NCBI GenBank assembly: GCA_015179125.1
Contig: WHVA01000121.1
Coordinates: 185,162 to 249,161 of the forward strand
Direction: 5' to 3'
Length of the DNA: 64,000 nucleotides
From: Gautieria morchelliformis
Taxonomy: Eukaryota > Basidiomycota > Agaricomycetes > Gomphales > Gomphaceae
In this document: in pieces, positions 45,412-56,941 of the stretch
How the letters are laid out: each line of letters starts with the position of its first letter
How positions within the stretch are numbered: the first letter of the stretch is position 1
Notes under the pieces: model-generated
Database searches by the model: none
Told to the model about the DNA's origin: nothing
Seen by the model: the letters and a program-made list of their open reading frames with translations, nothing else
Made by a program: the position numbers and the translations under genes

Positions 45412-45600
45412 ATCTGTCCACCTACGCGCGGTCGGTGCATGCACCTGCCAATTAACAGAGAACGTGGAGAGCTGAGGTCGAACCTCCCTGAGGAATGAAC
45501 CCCAGAATGGGGCTGGGAGGGGCGTACGTTGATAAGCCCGGTCACGTACGTGGTAAGTGCAATAAGTACGTGTTATGACTATGCATTTAGGTTGGGGGTT
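45412..45600. other. centre of inverted repeat (junction sequence X, right copy)
   Basis: The unpaired loop between the arms. Its reverse complement contains CATAGTCATAACACGTACT, CACGTACGTGACCGGGC and CCCTCCCAGCCCC, all also present in order at 42318-42420. No gene. It contains palindromic CACGTACGTG. Confidence 0.75.
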
Positions 45601-45873
45601 GACACGCGACCCGACTTCCTACAGGCCGCCATACACGGGCTTAAAAGTGCATGGTATGTAGGTTCAATTATAGAGACCGCTAGCCAGATCCGAACACCGC
45701 AGTATTCCTTCCACACTGAGTGTCATATATGATCGAATCATTCCGGCCGTTCTTAGCTCCTAATCACGTACTCGTGTTCTCGCCCCTACAGTGCTGTGTT
45801 GTACCTCAGAAGGATATCATTGATAGAACCGGTACTCCGGTGGCAAGTCGATGACCACCGTGACTACCATTCA

Positions 45874-47732
45874 TCATACATCCAGACTCTCGATGGTCGG
45901 TTCGACTGCATCCTTCTCATCACTATCCTCCGGTTGCTGTTGTGATTTCTCTTCGGGCGTACTGTTATGACTCTCTGGCAAACCAAATATGACGTCCATA
46001 TCCTCGAGGCGTAATCCCTTCGTCTCCGGCAGAAGGAACCAGACCCAAACAAAAGATATCGACATAGAGGCACCAAAGAAGAAATAGGTTCCATAACCAA
46101 TGCTTGTGATCATAAATGGAGTAGATTTCGTGATAACAAATTGCATCAGCCTGATATGCGTGAGTAACGCATTTGATAAGAAGATCGCTTGAGAGAAGAT
46201 TTAGAATTATCTTACCATTGAGTCATAGTTGCTGCTCGAACAAGCGGTTAATGGGTGTGAGCGTAATAGTAATAGTAGGTCTAACTTATTGTCACGCCCA
46301 GCGTTCGAGTCCGTACAGTGAATATTTCACTTGGGATTATCCACGCAATGCCATTCCAGCTCGCACAATAGAATACCACGAAGATATAGATCGCAGCGAT
46401 AGCTGCCCAGCCACCTGGAGACCTACCAACATCGGTTGACGAGGGTTTCCCAAGGAATATGTACACCCCGATATACCACATTGACACCGCCGAACCTACG
46501 GAGCCTATGAGCAACGCACGGCGTCTACCCATACGGTCAACGAGGAACACCAGGAAAACAACGCTGACAACCAGTTTCACAACCGCATAAATGCCAGTCG
46601 CAAAAAGTGCGGCATCTGGAGCAGCAACACCGAGGCTTCGGAAGATCGTGGGTGAGTAGTAATTTATCGCATTTATCCCAGAGAGGTTTTGAAAAACCAT
46701 CATGCCGACGCCTAGTCCGACTCGGTTGCGATGGCCGCGCTTTGAGAGCTCTTTGAGGAGTTGCCAATATGATGCTCCGCCGCCGACTTTGTCTTCACGT
46801 TCTAGCTGTGAGCGCATGTCTTGCATCTCAGCCAATATGTATGGGTGGTCCCTTGGCAGCTTTCGAACCCGAGAGAGTGTGGATAGGCATCTGTCGGAAA
46901 GCCCACGCTGGGCGAGCCATCGAGGACTCTCCCATACCTGCACATCGTGAGTGAGGCACATTGAGGCAGAAAAAAGAATTCTCACAACAAACATAGATAT
47001 GAAAAGAAGGCTCCCAGGAATAATTTGCACAGCGATCGGGATTCGCCATTGCGCTGTGGAGCTATTCGGAATGTGCAACGCGGTGCCGTAGTTGATCCAA
47101 AATCTGACTTCACGTGTCAGTGGAGAGAATATAAACCACTCAGTTACACTTACCCCACCAGGGCTCCAATTTGATACATAATCTCATAAATGCCTACGAC
47201 ACGCCCTCGGACTGCGGGAGGTGAGAACTCGGCTATGAATACGGGTATGATACTGGTCGCACTGCCAACGCCCAAACCATTGAGTGTTCGGCCAGCATAC
47301 ATCATATTCAAACTTCCGTTTGCAAAAGTCTGCAACAAGCTGCCGATGATGAAAACATTGCTGGAAATAATAAGGGATATGCGACGGCCATAGCGGTCGG
47401 ATATAGGAAGGGCAAGAAGCGCGCCGAAAAAGCAGCCACCCTGAAACACGCTTACGATGTTAGAAGATATATTGTTCGCTGCTGCAGTGGACAAGTTGTT
47501 CATTCTAAATGCGTCTTTGAACGACTGTAATGCAAGAGTCGAACCTGAAGATTCGACGTGGGTATCAGATGGAGTAGGAGGAATGTTAGAGGGAGACTAT
47601 TGACATACCAATAAATCCAGAATCGTAACCAAATTCGACACTCCCAAAGCTGACCATGACAGCAAAGAGATACATTCGAAAGTTATAGACCTCTTTCGGT
47701 GTTGGACGGTCCTCCTTCAAAGACAGTTGCAT
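45874..47732 (-). CDS. MFS quinate-permease-like transporter, right copy
   Basis: Mirror copy of the left permease with the same exon layout, including the 16-nt exon near 46216-46231. It starts at 47732 (MQLSLKEDRPTPKEVYNFRM) and ends with ESLDV and TGA at 45874-45876. Family motifs are as in the left copy: GYDSGFIG, DRYGRRISLI, PAVRGRVVGIYEIMYQIG, WESPRWLAQ, DRMGRRRALL and PETKGLRLED. Helix 7 reads FQNLSGINAINYYS, keeping the Gln and the SGxN of the sugar-porter binding motif, so this is the more likely working copy. It lies downstream of, and in the same direction as, the complete dehydrogenase. The pairing of transporter and dehydrogenase supports quinate as substrate; shikimate or a related acid is possible. 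Confidence 0.92.
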
Positions 47733-48475
47733 GATCAGGCCTCAGGAGTTAGACGGCTGGTGAGCTTGTCGCGATAAAAGAAACTTCTCTCCGTCAGCGG
47801 CCCCATTCCCATGATGAAATACTTGAGTCAGTACACTCGTGACCGAAGTGCCTCGGCCCGCAACGGTTGCCGAAATCGTGAACATATTTAACGTGCCTCG
47901 ATTCAAAGTCCGCAGTTCCTCTCAGAATAAACTACAGCAACTCTGTATCACTTTCTCAACATTGGTAGCGATCTCACTCACTATACGGCTTGGCGACAAA
48001 GAGAACCATAATACCAAAGTAATCTGGCCGAGATGTCCTGCGAAGTTCTCAGTAATTCCTAATACTCCCGGCTCCCGGGCATAGTTCCAGGAAATTTAGT
48101 GCCACCGTATTGTAACGCAGCATTGGCAAATCAAGATATAAAATTCTCTGGCTATTTGTGAGGATAGTGTCAAGAGAATCATGAATAGCAGGCTTCGAGC
48201 ACTGCACTCCTGTAGGCTCGGCCAGGAATATATCCATATGCTTCTTGTGTGAGGCTCCTTTGTGTCGAAAGACCTGGCTCATGTTTTTAAATATTCGCAA
48301 GAGGCATGGTGCATGTATGCCGATTCTTCCACTCCCCTTAGGCGACTTTTATGCGTTTATTGAAACCTGCCATTCGGAAAGTTTGGCGTTGCCAGAACAT
48401 ACCTTCGTGCCATACTCCACTTTGCCTCACCACCCTCGTGTTCTAACAATTTAGGATCAACTGATGGTTCGACCA
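47733..48475. promoter_or_regulatory. region between dehydrogenase and right permease
   Basis: About 740 bases mirrored by 42750-43358. It should hold the 3' end of the dehydrogenase transcript and the permease promoter. No gene, and no site identified. Confidence 0.5.
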
Positions 48476-49580
48476 TCAACGATCGACCTCCACGTTGTCG
48501 TCGTGTGGAGACCCCTCGTCGGCCGAAACGATGTCAGGCATCCCTCTGATGAATGCCCGGACGTCGTCTTCGATTTCGCGTGTTATAAAATCCATGGAGT
48601 CTCGAGGGTGAACGGACTTAGCAAGCCACATCCGTGCCTGAGCAAAACCTTGTTCTATCATTGCTTCTATGCCAGAGACCACGATCCAGCCAGCTCCCCC
48701 AGCATGCAGCATGAGCGGTGTAGTTCGAGGCTTGTAGCACATGTCTAAAAAGACACGCTTATTCCCACCCGAGCTGGAGGACGGAGAGGAGAAAATCCTT
48801 CGTGCGCACACATCAGCGGCAACCTCTTCCGGTGTGACGGGAGCGACAGCAGGTATACAGCCAACAGCGATTTGGACGTTGACGGCATCGGCGGGATCAG
48901 AAATGGGAACGCATGGGATTTGTGGAAAGTGTACGACTAGAGCCTCGAGCTCGGACATGTCACGGCCCACAAGGTATATGGGCGCGCACTCCAGCGATGC
49001 GAGTGCGTAGACGGCAGCCCGTGCTGCACCGCCACCTCCGAGTACGAGACCAGCAACACCAGAAACTACTTGTCCAGCAGCGGGTTCTGTGCATGGAGCT
49101 GGTCCAAGATATTGAAGGAGGACAGTTCTAATGCCAAGCCAGTCACTGTAACATGGGGGGAGGAGGGTGTCGGGATAGACTCGATTGTACGAGAGTGATT
49201 TCATACGTGTTAGTTCCAACGAGCACCTTTTTATCTCGCTCATCGCATTCTTGCACGAGAGTATTCACGGCGCCAATGGCGCGTGCTTCGTCGGTCACCT
49301 CGTCAAGAATACACCCGATGGTAACTTTCAGCGGCATTGTCACACTCGCCCCACCAAAGTCCTTCGCCCGACAGATCTCACGTATCTGTCTCCCAATGTG
49401 AGTCACTGGGGTCAACTTGTATGTTCTGTCATGGAGTCCCAGGCGGGAAAAGATATAGTTGTGGAAAGCAGGTGAAGCTGAGTGTGCGATAGGGAATCCG
49501 AACAGGTGGTATACTTCCTTGGAAACTAGAGGTGAAAGGGATGTTGGTATCATGGTCTGCAACGGCAAAGAATCTGTCAT
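48476..49580 (-). CDS. quinate/shikimate 5-dehydrogenase
   Basis: NAD(P)-dependent enzyme that oxidises quinate to 3-dehydroquinate or interconverts shikimate and 3-dehydroshikimate, cytosolic. The start MTDSLPLQTMIPTSL is at 49580. The substrate-binding N-domain shows YHLFGFPIAHSASPAFHN (SxS motif) and FGGASVTMPLK with the catalytic Lys. AIGAVNTLV follows, and VGTNT leads across an intron (about 49216-49149, GTATGA..ACAG) to DWLGIRTVLLQYLG, giving the GTNTD motif. The dinucleotide loop is LVLGGGGAARAAVYAL, and further marks are YLVGRD and DMCYKP. The C-terminus has GIEAMIEQGFAQARMW. It ends at 48476-48478. All key motifs are present. A truncated copy lies at 42423-42749. Confidence 0.92.
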
Positions 49581-50018
49581 CTAGAGACCGTGCAATACCC
49601 AACACGGCCGATTCAGGAGACCGTAAACTGTCATCATATAAGCGCCCGCCTATTACGTAAAGTCGGACCTGCCACAATAATACGTTCTTACGTGAAACTA
49701 GTAAGCTTACGCTGCCTGTACCAAATGTCCCATTGATCACGGCAGTACAACTCATTTGCTTTATGGGATTATAGCCCCGAATATGCGGTGGAGGATATAC
49801 AGCGGCCAAGCGCATGTTTATGATACGGACAGGTACACGTCGTACAAGATACAGGTTCATGGCGAGGCACACGCGACGATAAGGAGAAACGTAGAGGTGC
49901 GTTGATGAGATACGCAACGACTGGAAAGATATCTGAGCAGGGGACATGGGCCAAAGAAGCAAAGCTAAGCACGGAGGCTCTAGAGGTGGACTAAGCACAT
50001 ACTGGTAAAACATGACAG
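49581..50018. promoter_or_regulatory. upstream region of dehydrogenase
   Basis: About 440 bases upstream of the dehydrogenase and downstream of the HMG-box gene. The minus-strand frame through it (49429-50013) shows no family resemblance. Presumed promoter of the dehydrogenase. Confidence 0.4.
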
Positions 50019-50644
50019 CTACTCATCGCTTCCCGGTTGGTCACCATCCTCTTCTTCACTTTGTTCTACTACCTTCTTCTTCTTTGATGCTGTAGATTTT
50101 TTCGGCTTTGAGGTAGAATTTTCCTTATCTTCAGTCGACTTTTTCTTCGGGCCCGCGTCCTGGCCGCGATTGGGATTTTCGGCGGCGTCCTTCCATAGAC
50201 CCGCGACCTGAAGGAAAAATAGCATGCGTGAGAACGGCATATGATGGTGAGGATGCAAGACGCGTTGAAAGGGATTAGAAACACGAGAAATAGTCAGCAA
50301 CGATGAAGGTGGGGTGTGGATGAAACAGGGAATGATTAATGATGACTCACAGCCTTGAACGCGTCTTTGTGCGACATTTCGGGATGATTGGCTTTGAAAC
50401 CAGCAAGTTTGTCTTTCATGAAAACATTATACGCGGATGGAGCGCGCTTGGTCTTCTCTTCTTTAGCTGTGAGTGGAGTGAATATGGTTCGAAAGGCGAA
50501 GAGACGAGTACATACCAGGCTTAGTTGCTTTCGTGTTGGCCGCCTTAGTGGCAGCTTTCGTCGATGTTTCTGGTGAAAGAAAGGCATCAATGATGTGGAG
50601 CTAGGCATCCGAAAAGCTGTCGTACGTGTGCTGGCTTTAGGCAT
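50019..50644 (-). CDS. small HMG-box (YABBY-like) chromatin protein
   Basis: A DNA-binding nuclear protein of the HMG-box class. Four exons: MPKAST at 50644, then TSTKAATKAANTKATKP (about 50580-50520), then KEEKTKRAPSAYNVFMKDKLAGFKANHP and MSHKDAFKA (to about 50352), then AGLWKDAAENPNRG and a Lys/Ser/Glu-rich tail ending QPGSDE with TAG at 50019-50021. KRAPSAYNVFMKD and the spaced W in AGLWKDAAENP are the HMG/YABBY core. The product is about 120 residues, basic then acidic, like fungal Nhp6-type or YABBY-like proteins. No lesion. Confidence 0.82.
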
Positions 50645-52718
50645 CGTGTGTTACAGGGGAGATTGTACGAAGGTGGTGAGAACTGAGGAGAGGTAAATAC
50701 TGGTTCGGAACAAGGAGCAAAATTGCACGAACGCATATAAAGGACAAATAGACGCTCTAGTCGCGACGCGGATGTCACGTGCCACATAGCCCAAACTTTA
50801 TTTGCGCACGGGCCTTCCTATTTGTACAGTGTTTGGTTGGCGTCATTTCATCGCTGTTTAAATCTTTGTTCATACTTATCCAATCAACGAGGAAAACTGC
50901 CACTGTTAGCCTTCGTGAGCCGTCCGCGGTTGGCACTAGCTCGTACCAACTTCAGGGCAGCTCGCAGCAACATTAGTAACATGTCTTGCCACCCCCTATT
51001 CATCAGACTTGTCCAACTGAGCTAATAGGGAAGCGACGTGTGCGAGGTCACGTGCGACCGCGGGGACACCGTCGGTCTAGTGTAAGGACATACCTACTGA
51101 AAAAACTGAATAAAGGGCAAAGCGAACCCGATGTAGTCTGTGTTTTCTACCTTCCGCTGCGGTGTTCTTCCCAATTTTCATTACAGTCACGCCTACTTCG
51201 CAGCACTCAACCTCAAGTTGGTTAGAACCCTTTCAAACCATATATGTACAAAGATGTAGTACTGTCTGCTATGGCAAACTATGTCGGATGCTAATATTCT
51301 TGTAGAGAGAATGTGGCGAACCATTCCCGCAAGACTTCTATGTGGCTTTACAGCAAATCCAGCTGAATTATACCGCTCCCATCGCAAAAGACATTCACGT
51401 TTCACTGCTGATGCCAAACAGCTCAACAGATGCACACGCCCGTCTGAGGTTGGCCACAATGCGATTAATGTAAGTAATCACTCTGTGATGATTTTACATA
51501 ACAAATCCATGCGGATTTACCGTAACTCCCGAATTCCAATGATTACAGTAACATATGTCTTTGCAGCATAATCTCGCCGACGCAGTACTGCTGGCATACC
51601 TTGTCTCTCTGAGGACATCATCTAAGACACTGGAGCCCATTCATCGGTCTGGTGTTGGAAAATACGATACTAACCTGCCCATAACTCTCTAGTGACCTGT
51701 GCAATGATTTCCAGCGGTGTCTTGATGCATACCTTTGGGCTCATCACGCCCTAATTAGGCAACGATATAATCTTTTCACCCCGGAACCATTCGGAGGTCC
51801 TCGCGGATCCTGGAAAGTGATATTGCGCTACCGGATGACTCAACTACGCTTCTCTGCTCCAGTTGCTGTATACTAAGCCAGAAGCCAAGACGAAAATAAA
51901 TGTATCCCTTCATTTAAAGCTTTAATCTTCACTGTCTTGCGATCAGTTACATAGTCTTCAAGGATTCCACGTTCGTACGACCAATCTTCAGTGGGGATGA
52001 TGAAACCTCACCGGCAGTAGCGCCATCACCCACTGGTGCAAAGGCGACATGTTCAGCAATTCGGCAATGCATTCAAAGAATGGTAATATAGGCCATTATT
52101 TCAAGTCGAGCCCAATAGCCCCACGCAGCAGTCACGGCGTATGATGGCATTCTTCGGGAGAGGTCTTTCAGAAATGATAATTGTCTAGCTCGAGTGCGTA
52201 TTATTTGATATATTTCCGCCGGTGACCAACAACCGCTGAGGTATAAAAGCCACTGATGCCAATGGCATATTCTCTAGCCCATCACCAGTAGATCTTAACA
52301 CCGAGCGACACCTCAGCGTCCAGCTCAGTGTCCCCTTCTGATACTAGATACTCTCTCTAATTAAGCGAAGTCGTGTCTCTTGCACCGACCCCTTGGTGAA
52401 CGCCTTCATTTACTCTCGACGCTCAAACCGGATATTCAGTGCATTGAAGCCTCGCCCGCCTATAACTCGACCTCCTGATTCATGGTCAAATAGCGTGACT
52501 CACGGCCATCTCAGTCGCCCTCGGCCGAGCTTCCAAACCATACCCATACGGACATTTCAAGCATTCATGGCAATAGCCTCGCGTGTGTCTGAGGAGCATT
52601 TTATCTAGACAGCAGGAATACTCCAATACAAAAGGGTACATGCATAATGGTTCATAGTCGTTAAGAATTTAGTACTTGACCTCAAGGAAGTTCTACGTCG
52701 ATCGCCTTACTTCCGGCT
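50645..52718. other. gene-free stretch
   Basis: No gene, RNA or repeat supported over about 2 kb. The ORFs at 51281-51571 and 51193-51459 overlap on opposite strands and lack motifs. The sequence near 50700-50800 should include the HMG-box promoter. Confidence 0.4.
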
Positions 52719-54616
52719 CTACAGGAACTCCATCACATCATCTGCGGGCAGTGATATCGCAGCCACTCTAAGTGCTCTCATTTGTTCTCGAGCACCTCGT
52801 GTATGGTTGTTAAATCGACCTAGAAAGGCCTGCGTAGCGTCACGAATGGGCTGCTGATGTTGTGTCCCCTTGTCTGCAAATACCGCGTACTCTTGCAAGA
52901 TACTGGCTCCCCCGGGCTACAGTAATTTATTAGTTGATCAAGCCCCACAAAAGATATCAAGAAGCACTCGCATGCTCTTTGATAAACGAAGTCACATCGA
53001 CTGCATGACCCTCAATTAGAATTACGGTACGCCTTCCGGAGAGCACAAAGTCTTCTAATTCTGTCCGTCCCCAGGTTGGTTTTCCCTCGGTGATTTCTTG
53101 CACCGGTAGGGAGCTCTGAAGCACCTGTGCGCGACGTTCTAGTTCGCGGGCTGCCACAGGATTCTTATTAGAGATAGAAGAGGCCTTCGTTCGAAGCATA
53201 TATAGTTGCGCTTTGAGAACATCTACGTCTTCTGTTCGACGCAACGATGGGATTAGAGGCGTAAATTTATGAAGGGGCCATATTAGCCAACGGCTGGGGT
53301 CCACATTGGTGAGAAATGGCCTGTAAATGACATTAGAGCGTGCAGCCGCTCAAAATATAAACGCAGGTATACCCATTTCTATAGTCAGTGGGAAATGCAT
53401 GCTGGAAGGCAACGCGTTTAGACAGCCTGGGAGAGCAATATATGTGAGGACGTAATACGTGCATGCTAAATGGGTGTGAGTCAAAATGAGAGGCGAGAAG
53501 TAAATTCTTACAAAGTTATGGTTTCCTTCGCCCCCGCTTAAGGCAGCTATAAGCTATTCCCGTCAATGAGCAACAGCGTTCGGTGGGGAACCACTAGACT
53601 AACCCAATCACCGCGGGCACTCATTTCGTCAGTGAAATGTTGCGGCCCTTGCCAATGTGCCAGCCTAATACGAGGAAGTGAGCCACGAATGACTTCAGGA
53701 CATAGACGTAAAACGCACGAATTCACGGAAAATATGCAATGCCAGACTGTGGCCATATCGGGGCCGATAAGTGAAACGCACGCAGCATTTAACGATCCAG
53801 ACTTACTAATTACACGCGCAACTAGGCCACCCCATACGAATCCTCCAAGAGGATCTCCCCACAGACAGCTGACAGCTGTGGGGAGAACAAACGACACGAA
53901 GATCGCTATAGGAACTAGAAAGCATACCGTGAGGCTCCATTTGCGTTCAGAACAATAGGGTCAGTACTATAATACTTGTGTTGCAGCCTTACTACCACGT
54001 CGCGATCAAGGTCGTTTTTGTCTACCAAGTTCCAACGAGGATAATTTGGTTTCATAAAGATCCACCCGACGTGAGAGAAGACAAGTCCCCTGGTGGCTGC
54101 GTATGGGTCATTGATGGGATCGTCCGTATACCTTGGTCATATTACTGTAAGGGCGCAAATAAGTTTGGCAGATTATGGTAGCAACGAACCTGTGATGGAG
54201 TCTGTGGCGCACAACCCACCACTAGAGGCCTTTAATGTTGGTCATGGTGGGCTCACAAACAGAAAGACGCACTCTAATTGAGCCCTGAAACCCCATAGTA
54301 CCCATGAGAGCCAATACGATCCGCAAGGGCTTCCGCGCAGTAAATGCTCGATGCGTCCACAGACGATGGTAGCCCATAGTAATTCTGGAGCCACCAACAC
54401 TATTTCAATATCTAAAGGGATGAGTCCAGGGTAATAGATGTCGCACCCCACCACCCCCATCTGATAGCACACTGCAGCCATCACCAATGTGGCAGTTGGA
54501 GTTGTCCTCCATGGCGAGACGAGAAGCGTGGCGACGAGAGCCGACAAATGGACTGCAATAAAGAATACAGCGTTACTCCACCACACTTGTGTGTCCGGAC
54601 GATAGGTCCTAGCCAT
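52719..54616 (-). CDS. OLE1: Delta-9 acyl-CoA desaturase with C-terminal cytochrome b5 domain
   Basis: An ER membrane enzyme that introduces the first double bond into saturated acyl-CoA, using its own cytochrome b5 domain. From 54616 (MARTYRPDTQVWWSNAVFF; an upstream exon is possible) the exons give GYHRLWTHRAFTARKPL (first His box), WWVVRHRLHHR (second box) and YTDDPINDPYAATRGLVFSHVGW. Then come CLWGDPLGGFVWGGL, FSVNSLAHWQG and GGEGNHNF with HAFPTDYRN (third box), followed by DPSRWLIWPLHK. The b5 part reads TWGRTELEDFVLSGR and VTSFIKEH, joined to PGGASILQEYA by an intron (52917-52971) that starts GCGAGT. The gene ends ADDVMEFL, TAG at 52719. About ten introns. All three His boxes are present; the gene appears intact. 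Confidence 0.88.
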
Positions 54617-54949
54617 GCAGAGAGACAAAGAACAAAATTTCAACCTTTCTTTTGGGAGTGAGATGTTTTATTGAGCTTCAGCATATCTTGGCATTGAATG
54701 GCCTGGCACAGTATTACCCTCCCATGCATGTCATGATTCACATGTGGCCATAATGGCGCCTTACGGTGACCAGGTATCGTAGCTTTGTCGTGGGACGAAC
54801 ATTGCGAGTTTACAGAATACTATATGTTGCCCATCCAGGGTATTTCTGGCGGATTCCGATGCCCTAATCCGCGACTAGGAAGCCATGGTACTATAAGAGT
54901 CCGCATGATATCCTACTCACCTGGTTGTTTGTTTCCTCTAAGCAAGCAT
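54617..54949. promoter_or_regulatory. upstream region of desaturase
   Basis: About 330 bases between the desaturase start and the transposon-like end. Presumed promoter; no specific site seen. Confidence 0.35.
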
Positions 54950-55400
54950 TAGTGATGGGCAGGGCCCGGCTCGGCTCCAAAGCCCCGGCTTGCGCTGGCT
55001 CGTGCTTGACAAATCCTGACAATGGTCTCAGACTCTCAAATCCCAACGCTTCACCCCTGTGCATGCCTCCGCTCATGAGGCCGTTTCCGTCAGGCGTGAA
55101 CGCGACGCTTAAAATCCGATCGCTGTGGCCCACGAGGCAGTCGAGGAGCTGCCCTGTTTGGGTATACCAGAGGCGCACGGTGGTGTCGTGATAGCCGGCA
55201 GTGACGAGATGCTCACCGGGGGAGAGATTACACCTCATCTACCTACTGGTATATATGGATGTCACAGCCCACACAAATCAGCATACCAAGCCATCAACAA
55301 CTCCCATCGGGCGACACGGTACCATAAGCGCCAGTCAACACCGGCTCGGCTCCGGCTCAGGGCCGCGGCCTGGGGTGGTGGGGAACAAGGATTTACCATA
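54950..55400. mobile_element. putative hAT-like element end carrying a WD40 gene fragment
   Basis: It begins with TAGTGATGGGCA (as at 40894), followed by GC-rich GGCTCGGCTCC and CCCCGGCT motifs. A WD40 fragment lies at about 55060-55240. Another GGCTCGGCTCCGGCTC motif lies near 55344. An inverted opposite end was not found, so the borders are uncertain. Confidence 0.4.
55060..55238 (-). pseudogene. WD40-repeat fragment (Tup1-like)
   Basis: The minus strand encodes HLVTAGYHDTTVRLWYTQTG, QLLDCLVGHSDRILSVAF and TPDGNGLMSGG, that is, the end of one WD40 blade and the start of the next. The wording resembles Tup1-type repressors more than other WD proteins, but this is a weak call. It has no neighbouring exons and is cut off on both sides, so it is a captured or left-over fragment. 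Confidence 0.6.
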
Positions 55401-55654
55401 GAAGCTCAACTGGATTAGATTGCCGGCCAACAAACAATGTGTCGCATGGGGTGCAAGTGGCGCCTCAGTTGCCGGTTGGTGTGTGACGAGTTGATTTTCC
55501 GTGGCTCTGCTGAGACTCTGCCTCAGAGCGATTCCAAGCGCATTGATGTCTTGCGTATTTTCCGGTAGACTATGCTTAAGGGTCTTGAGAACACTGTATA
55601 AGACGCCCACTGGCAAGGCCTGTTGACAATCAGGAACCTTTTGACGATCCCTAT

Positions 55655-56941
55655 ATGACATCCCAAAGCTCTACTTTTCGTGTATCACAGTATGCCCCCG
55701 CCAATGAGACAGAGGCTGATCTCATGTACGAGCGTTTGAACATTGACGGTGCTGTCCTTGGTGGCGTCGCGTATGGTGTGTAACATTTCCCCTTCTCACC
55801 ACCCTCATCAGATATTATTCTCAGTTCACGCTATTATGACAGGAGTCCATGCCACGCTATTTTTTCTGTGTCTTTCCTTACTTCTCAAACTGCGGAAGAA
55901 CGACCCAAAGAGCTCTTGGGCCTTCATCGCCTACATCACCCTTAACTTTGTTCTAGGATCCATCGGCAATGGTGTGACCATACGCTTCAATGAGATGACC
56001 TTTGTGGACAATCGGGACTACCCCGGTGGACCGAATGCCTTTTTCATGCAACAGAACAGCTTCTGGGCCAATGTTTTCGGTTTTGGCGTCTATTTCGTCA
56101 ACGGGTGGACTCAGGATGGCCTGTTGGTAAGTCACAAAAAATGAACAACTGGTGCTGAGGCTTATTTTCACAGCTCTATCGTTTCTTGGTAATATTTAGC
56201 TTCAATTACTGGGTGGTAGTGATTCCTTCCATGCTGTATCTCGTGTCAATTAGTATGTATATGTCTTGTTTATATTGAAACCAGACGACCTAACTGCGAG
56301 TAACGTATTGTCTCCCCCAGTAACGTCATGCCTCCTCTTAGCGCAAATGGCAAAACCAAACACAACCATATTTAGCCCCGTCAGCGTCAACTTTGCCCTA
56401 ACATACGCGTCTGTCTCGATTGGGACAACACTCCTCGTCACGATCCTTATCGTCTCCCGTCTGCTTCTCATGCGGTACAAGCTCCACCGGGTCGTCGGGT
56501 CTCGGGAAGGCAGAGACAGTCCTTATGTCTCGATATCTGCGATGTTTATAGAATCAGCTTGTCTAACCTCGGCCGTGGCACTGATTTTTATTATCACTTA
56601 TGCCAACAACGACCCGGCACAGAACCTTGTATTGCCGGTTCTCGGGCAGGTCCAGGTAGCACACTAACATTTGCACTGTGCCGTTAGGACATGAGGCTTA
56701 ACAGACCTGTTTTCAGTCCATTTCTCCGCTTCTCATCATCTTGCGGGTTGTCCAAGGGCGCGCATGGGGGAAAGACACCCTAAGATCAACAAACCTTGAC
56801 CCCGCATCGACCAAGTTAAACTTTCACAACTCTTCGTCCACTGGGTCGGGCGCATATGCCCCATCAGGTCTACAATCTAAGGTGGATGGCCCATCCAGCA
56901 GGAGCCCCAGTCCCACTTTCGGATATCCAGGGGAGGTCTAG
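55655..56941 (+). CDS. seven-helix membrane protein, uncharacterised Agaricomycete family
   Basis: The start MTSQSSTFRVSQYAPANETEA is at 55655. An intron after VAYG (GTGTGT..) joins to HAIMTGVHATLFFLCLSLLL, the first helix. Then come SSWAFIAYITLNFVLGSIGNG, FWANVFGFGVYFVNG, LYRFLVIFSFNYWVVVIPSML, TYASVSIGTTLLVTILIVSRLLL and ESACLTSAVALIFIITYAN, followed by SPLLIILRVVQGRAWGKDT and a Ser/Pro-rich cytosolic tail ending FGYPGEV at 56939. Seven hydrophobic segments and a short extracellular N-terminus with an N-glycosylation site suggest a receptor-like topology. Homologues are common in mushrooms but have no known role. At least four introns; no lesion seen. Confidence 0.72.

Larger units (their letters stand above)
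42421..48664. repeat. imperfect inverted duplication, arms about 3 kb
   Basis: Left arm 42421-45411 and right arm 45601-48664 are reverse complements with scattered substitutions and small indels. Each carries a quinate-permease-like gene and, outside it, the 3' part of a quinate/shikimate dehydrogenase gene. The centre of about 190 bp (45412-45600) is unpaired. The right arm has about 110 extra bases near 45640-45750. By eye, permease proteins differ at roughly 6-9 percent of positions in the exons compared. Confidence 0.93.

Noticed and set aside
54950-55400. Complete hAT element with both ends
   Set aside because: GGCTCGGCTCC near 55344 is in direct, not inverted, orientation and no TGCCCATCACTA end was found, so only one end can be proposed.
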